Positions 4,724-5,489 of a stretch of 5,489 nt of DNA are shown one piece after another. The notes under the pieces are model-generated. The model did not search any database. It worked only from the letters and a program-made list of their open reading frames with translations, and was not told the origin of the DNA. Source of the DNA: Spirochaetales bacterium (lineage in GTDB: Bacteria; Spirochaetota; Spirochaetia; SZUA-6; DRHE01). A program made the translations under genes and the position numbers. Within the stretch, counting starts at the first letter, position 1. Each line of letters begins with the position of its first letter. The stretch is taken from positions 1 to 5,489 of the forward strand of contig JAGLQP010000155.1 of the NCBI GenBank assembly GCA_023136785.1, given 5' to 3'.

Positions 4724-5489
4724 ATGGCTTCCAAAATGTCGGACGCGATCAAGCAGCTGATTCAGGAACGGGGGATCTCTGAAGATCTAGTTCGCAAAAC
4801 AATAGAGGAATCACTTCTTGCCGCCTATAAGAACAAGTATGGCTCCATGGATAATGCAGTCGTGCGCTTCAGCGATGACGGGGACGAGGTGACAGTATTC
4901 TCCCGAAAGAAGATCGTCGAAGAGGTGGAAGATCCTGTCCGGGAGATCTCTCTGTCCGATGCTGTTGAGTTCAACGAGGAGAGCGAGATCGGTGACGAGC
5001 TGCTCATTGAGGTAGGTCCGAAGGAGTTCGACCGCAGCGCCGTGCAGAGCGCAAAGCAGAAAACCAAACAGACGCTTCGGGAGATACAACGAAACACCTT
5101 GTACTCGGAGTTCAAGGAGAAAGTCGGTGAGATGATCATCGGCTATTACCAGCGCGAACGGAACGGAAACATCTTCGTTGATCTGGGGAAGACAGAAGGT
5201 ATCCTGCCAAAGCGCTACCAGTCGCCCCGAGAGGTCTATCGGCCAAATGATCGGATCAAAGCGCTGATCTACGAGGTGAACAAGAACCCGAACGGCCTGC
5301 AGATTGTCCTGAGCCGAACCCACACGGAGTTCGTGAAGCGGATCTTTGAGTTGGAAGTGCCCGAGGTTTACGACCAAACAGTCGAGATTTTCAAGATCGT
5401 CCGCGAACCCGGCTACCGCACCAAGATCGCCGTCTACTCCAATCGCGATGATGTGGATCCGGTAGGAGCGTGTGTCGGCGTTCGTGGTG
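4724..5489 (+). CDS. nusA: Transcription termination/antitermination factor NusA (3' end beyond window)
   Basis: NusA binds RNA polymerase and nascent RNA, promoting pausing and termination and taking part in antitermination complexes. The first 255 residues are visible and the frame is open at the right edge. Residues 1-125 are the polymerase-binding N-terminal domain (AIKQLIQERGISEDLVRKTI, EESLLAAYKNKYG, and VQSAKQKTKQTLREIQR leading into YSEFKEKVGE). Residues about 133-199 are the S1 domain (GNIFVDLGKTEGILPKRYQ, then DRIKALIYEV and LSRTHTEFVKRIFELEVPEV). Residues from about 200 open KH1, with VGACVGVRG at 247-255 matching the family's DPVGACVGxRG. The remaining KH1, KH2 and any C-terminal part lie outside. 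ATG 4724 follows AGGAGGT; a second ATG at 4736 would remove four residues. The gene starts 19 bases after the rimP stop, and infB is the expected next gene (inferred). Confidence 0.95.
   Translation, partial: MASKMSDAIKQLIQERGISEDLVRKTIEESLLAAYKNKYGSMDNAVVRFSDDGDEVTVFSRKKIVEEVEDPVREISLSDAVEFNEESEIGDELLIEVGPKEFDRSAVQSAKQKTKQTLREIQRNTLYSEFKEKVGEMIIGYYQRERNGNIFVDLGKTEGILPKRYQSPREVYRPNDRIKALIYEVNKNPNGLQIVLSRTHTEFVKRIFELEVPEVYDQTVEIFKIVREPGYRTKIAVYSNRDDVDPVGACVGVRG

Noticed and set aside
4811..5377. Minus-strand open frame of 188 codons inside nusA
   Set aside because: It lies opposite the conserved NusA N-terminal and S1 domains, which are clearly the real coding frame; no start signals.

Overview
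The window is a moderately GC-rich bacterial chromosomal segment made of housekeeping genes. A probable host is a spirochaete or a close relative. This rests on the overall look of MutS (RGESTFLVEM and DEVGRGTGT motifs), NusA and the small minus-strand protein, recalled rather than searched, so it is tentative. No phage, transposase, CRISPR array, tRNA or rRNA was seen.

Layout. (1) Positions 1-2451, plus strand: most of mutS. The 5' end (about 65-70 codons by comparison with E. coli MutS) lies left of the window. The reading frame is broken near 381-412 by a 16-bp tandem duplication; removing one copy restores a continuous MutS. (2) 2456-3004, minus strand: an unrecognised 182-residue helical protein, convergent with mutS and only 4 bp from its stop. 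(3) 3028-3095: a compact divergent promoter region whose two -35 elements overlap; one promoter serves the minus-strand gene, the other comF. (4) 3126-3842, plus strand: a ComF-family protein with a double zinc ribbon and a phosphoribosyltransferase domain. (5) 3843-4263: no intact gene. On the minus strand it holds the decayed remnant of a serine beta-lactamase-type hydrolase, with its SxxK active-site motif still readable, and possibly a piece of a small membrane protein; it ends with a good sigma70-type promoter. (6) 4264-4704 rimP and 4724-5489 nusA (runs off the right edge), forming the start of the widespread rimP-nusA-infB translation/transcription operon.

Functionally, rimP (30S maturation) and nusA (transcription elongation and termination factor) form one co-transcribed unit behind the promoter at 4149-4177. 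mutS, the minus-strand gene and comF are separate units. The most notable points are the mutS disruption, which is either a real mutator-type lesion or an assembly or strain-mixture artefact, and the gene relic between comF and rimP. I found no convincing evidence of an undescribed multi-gene system.
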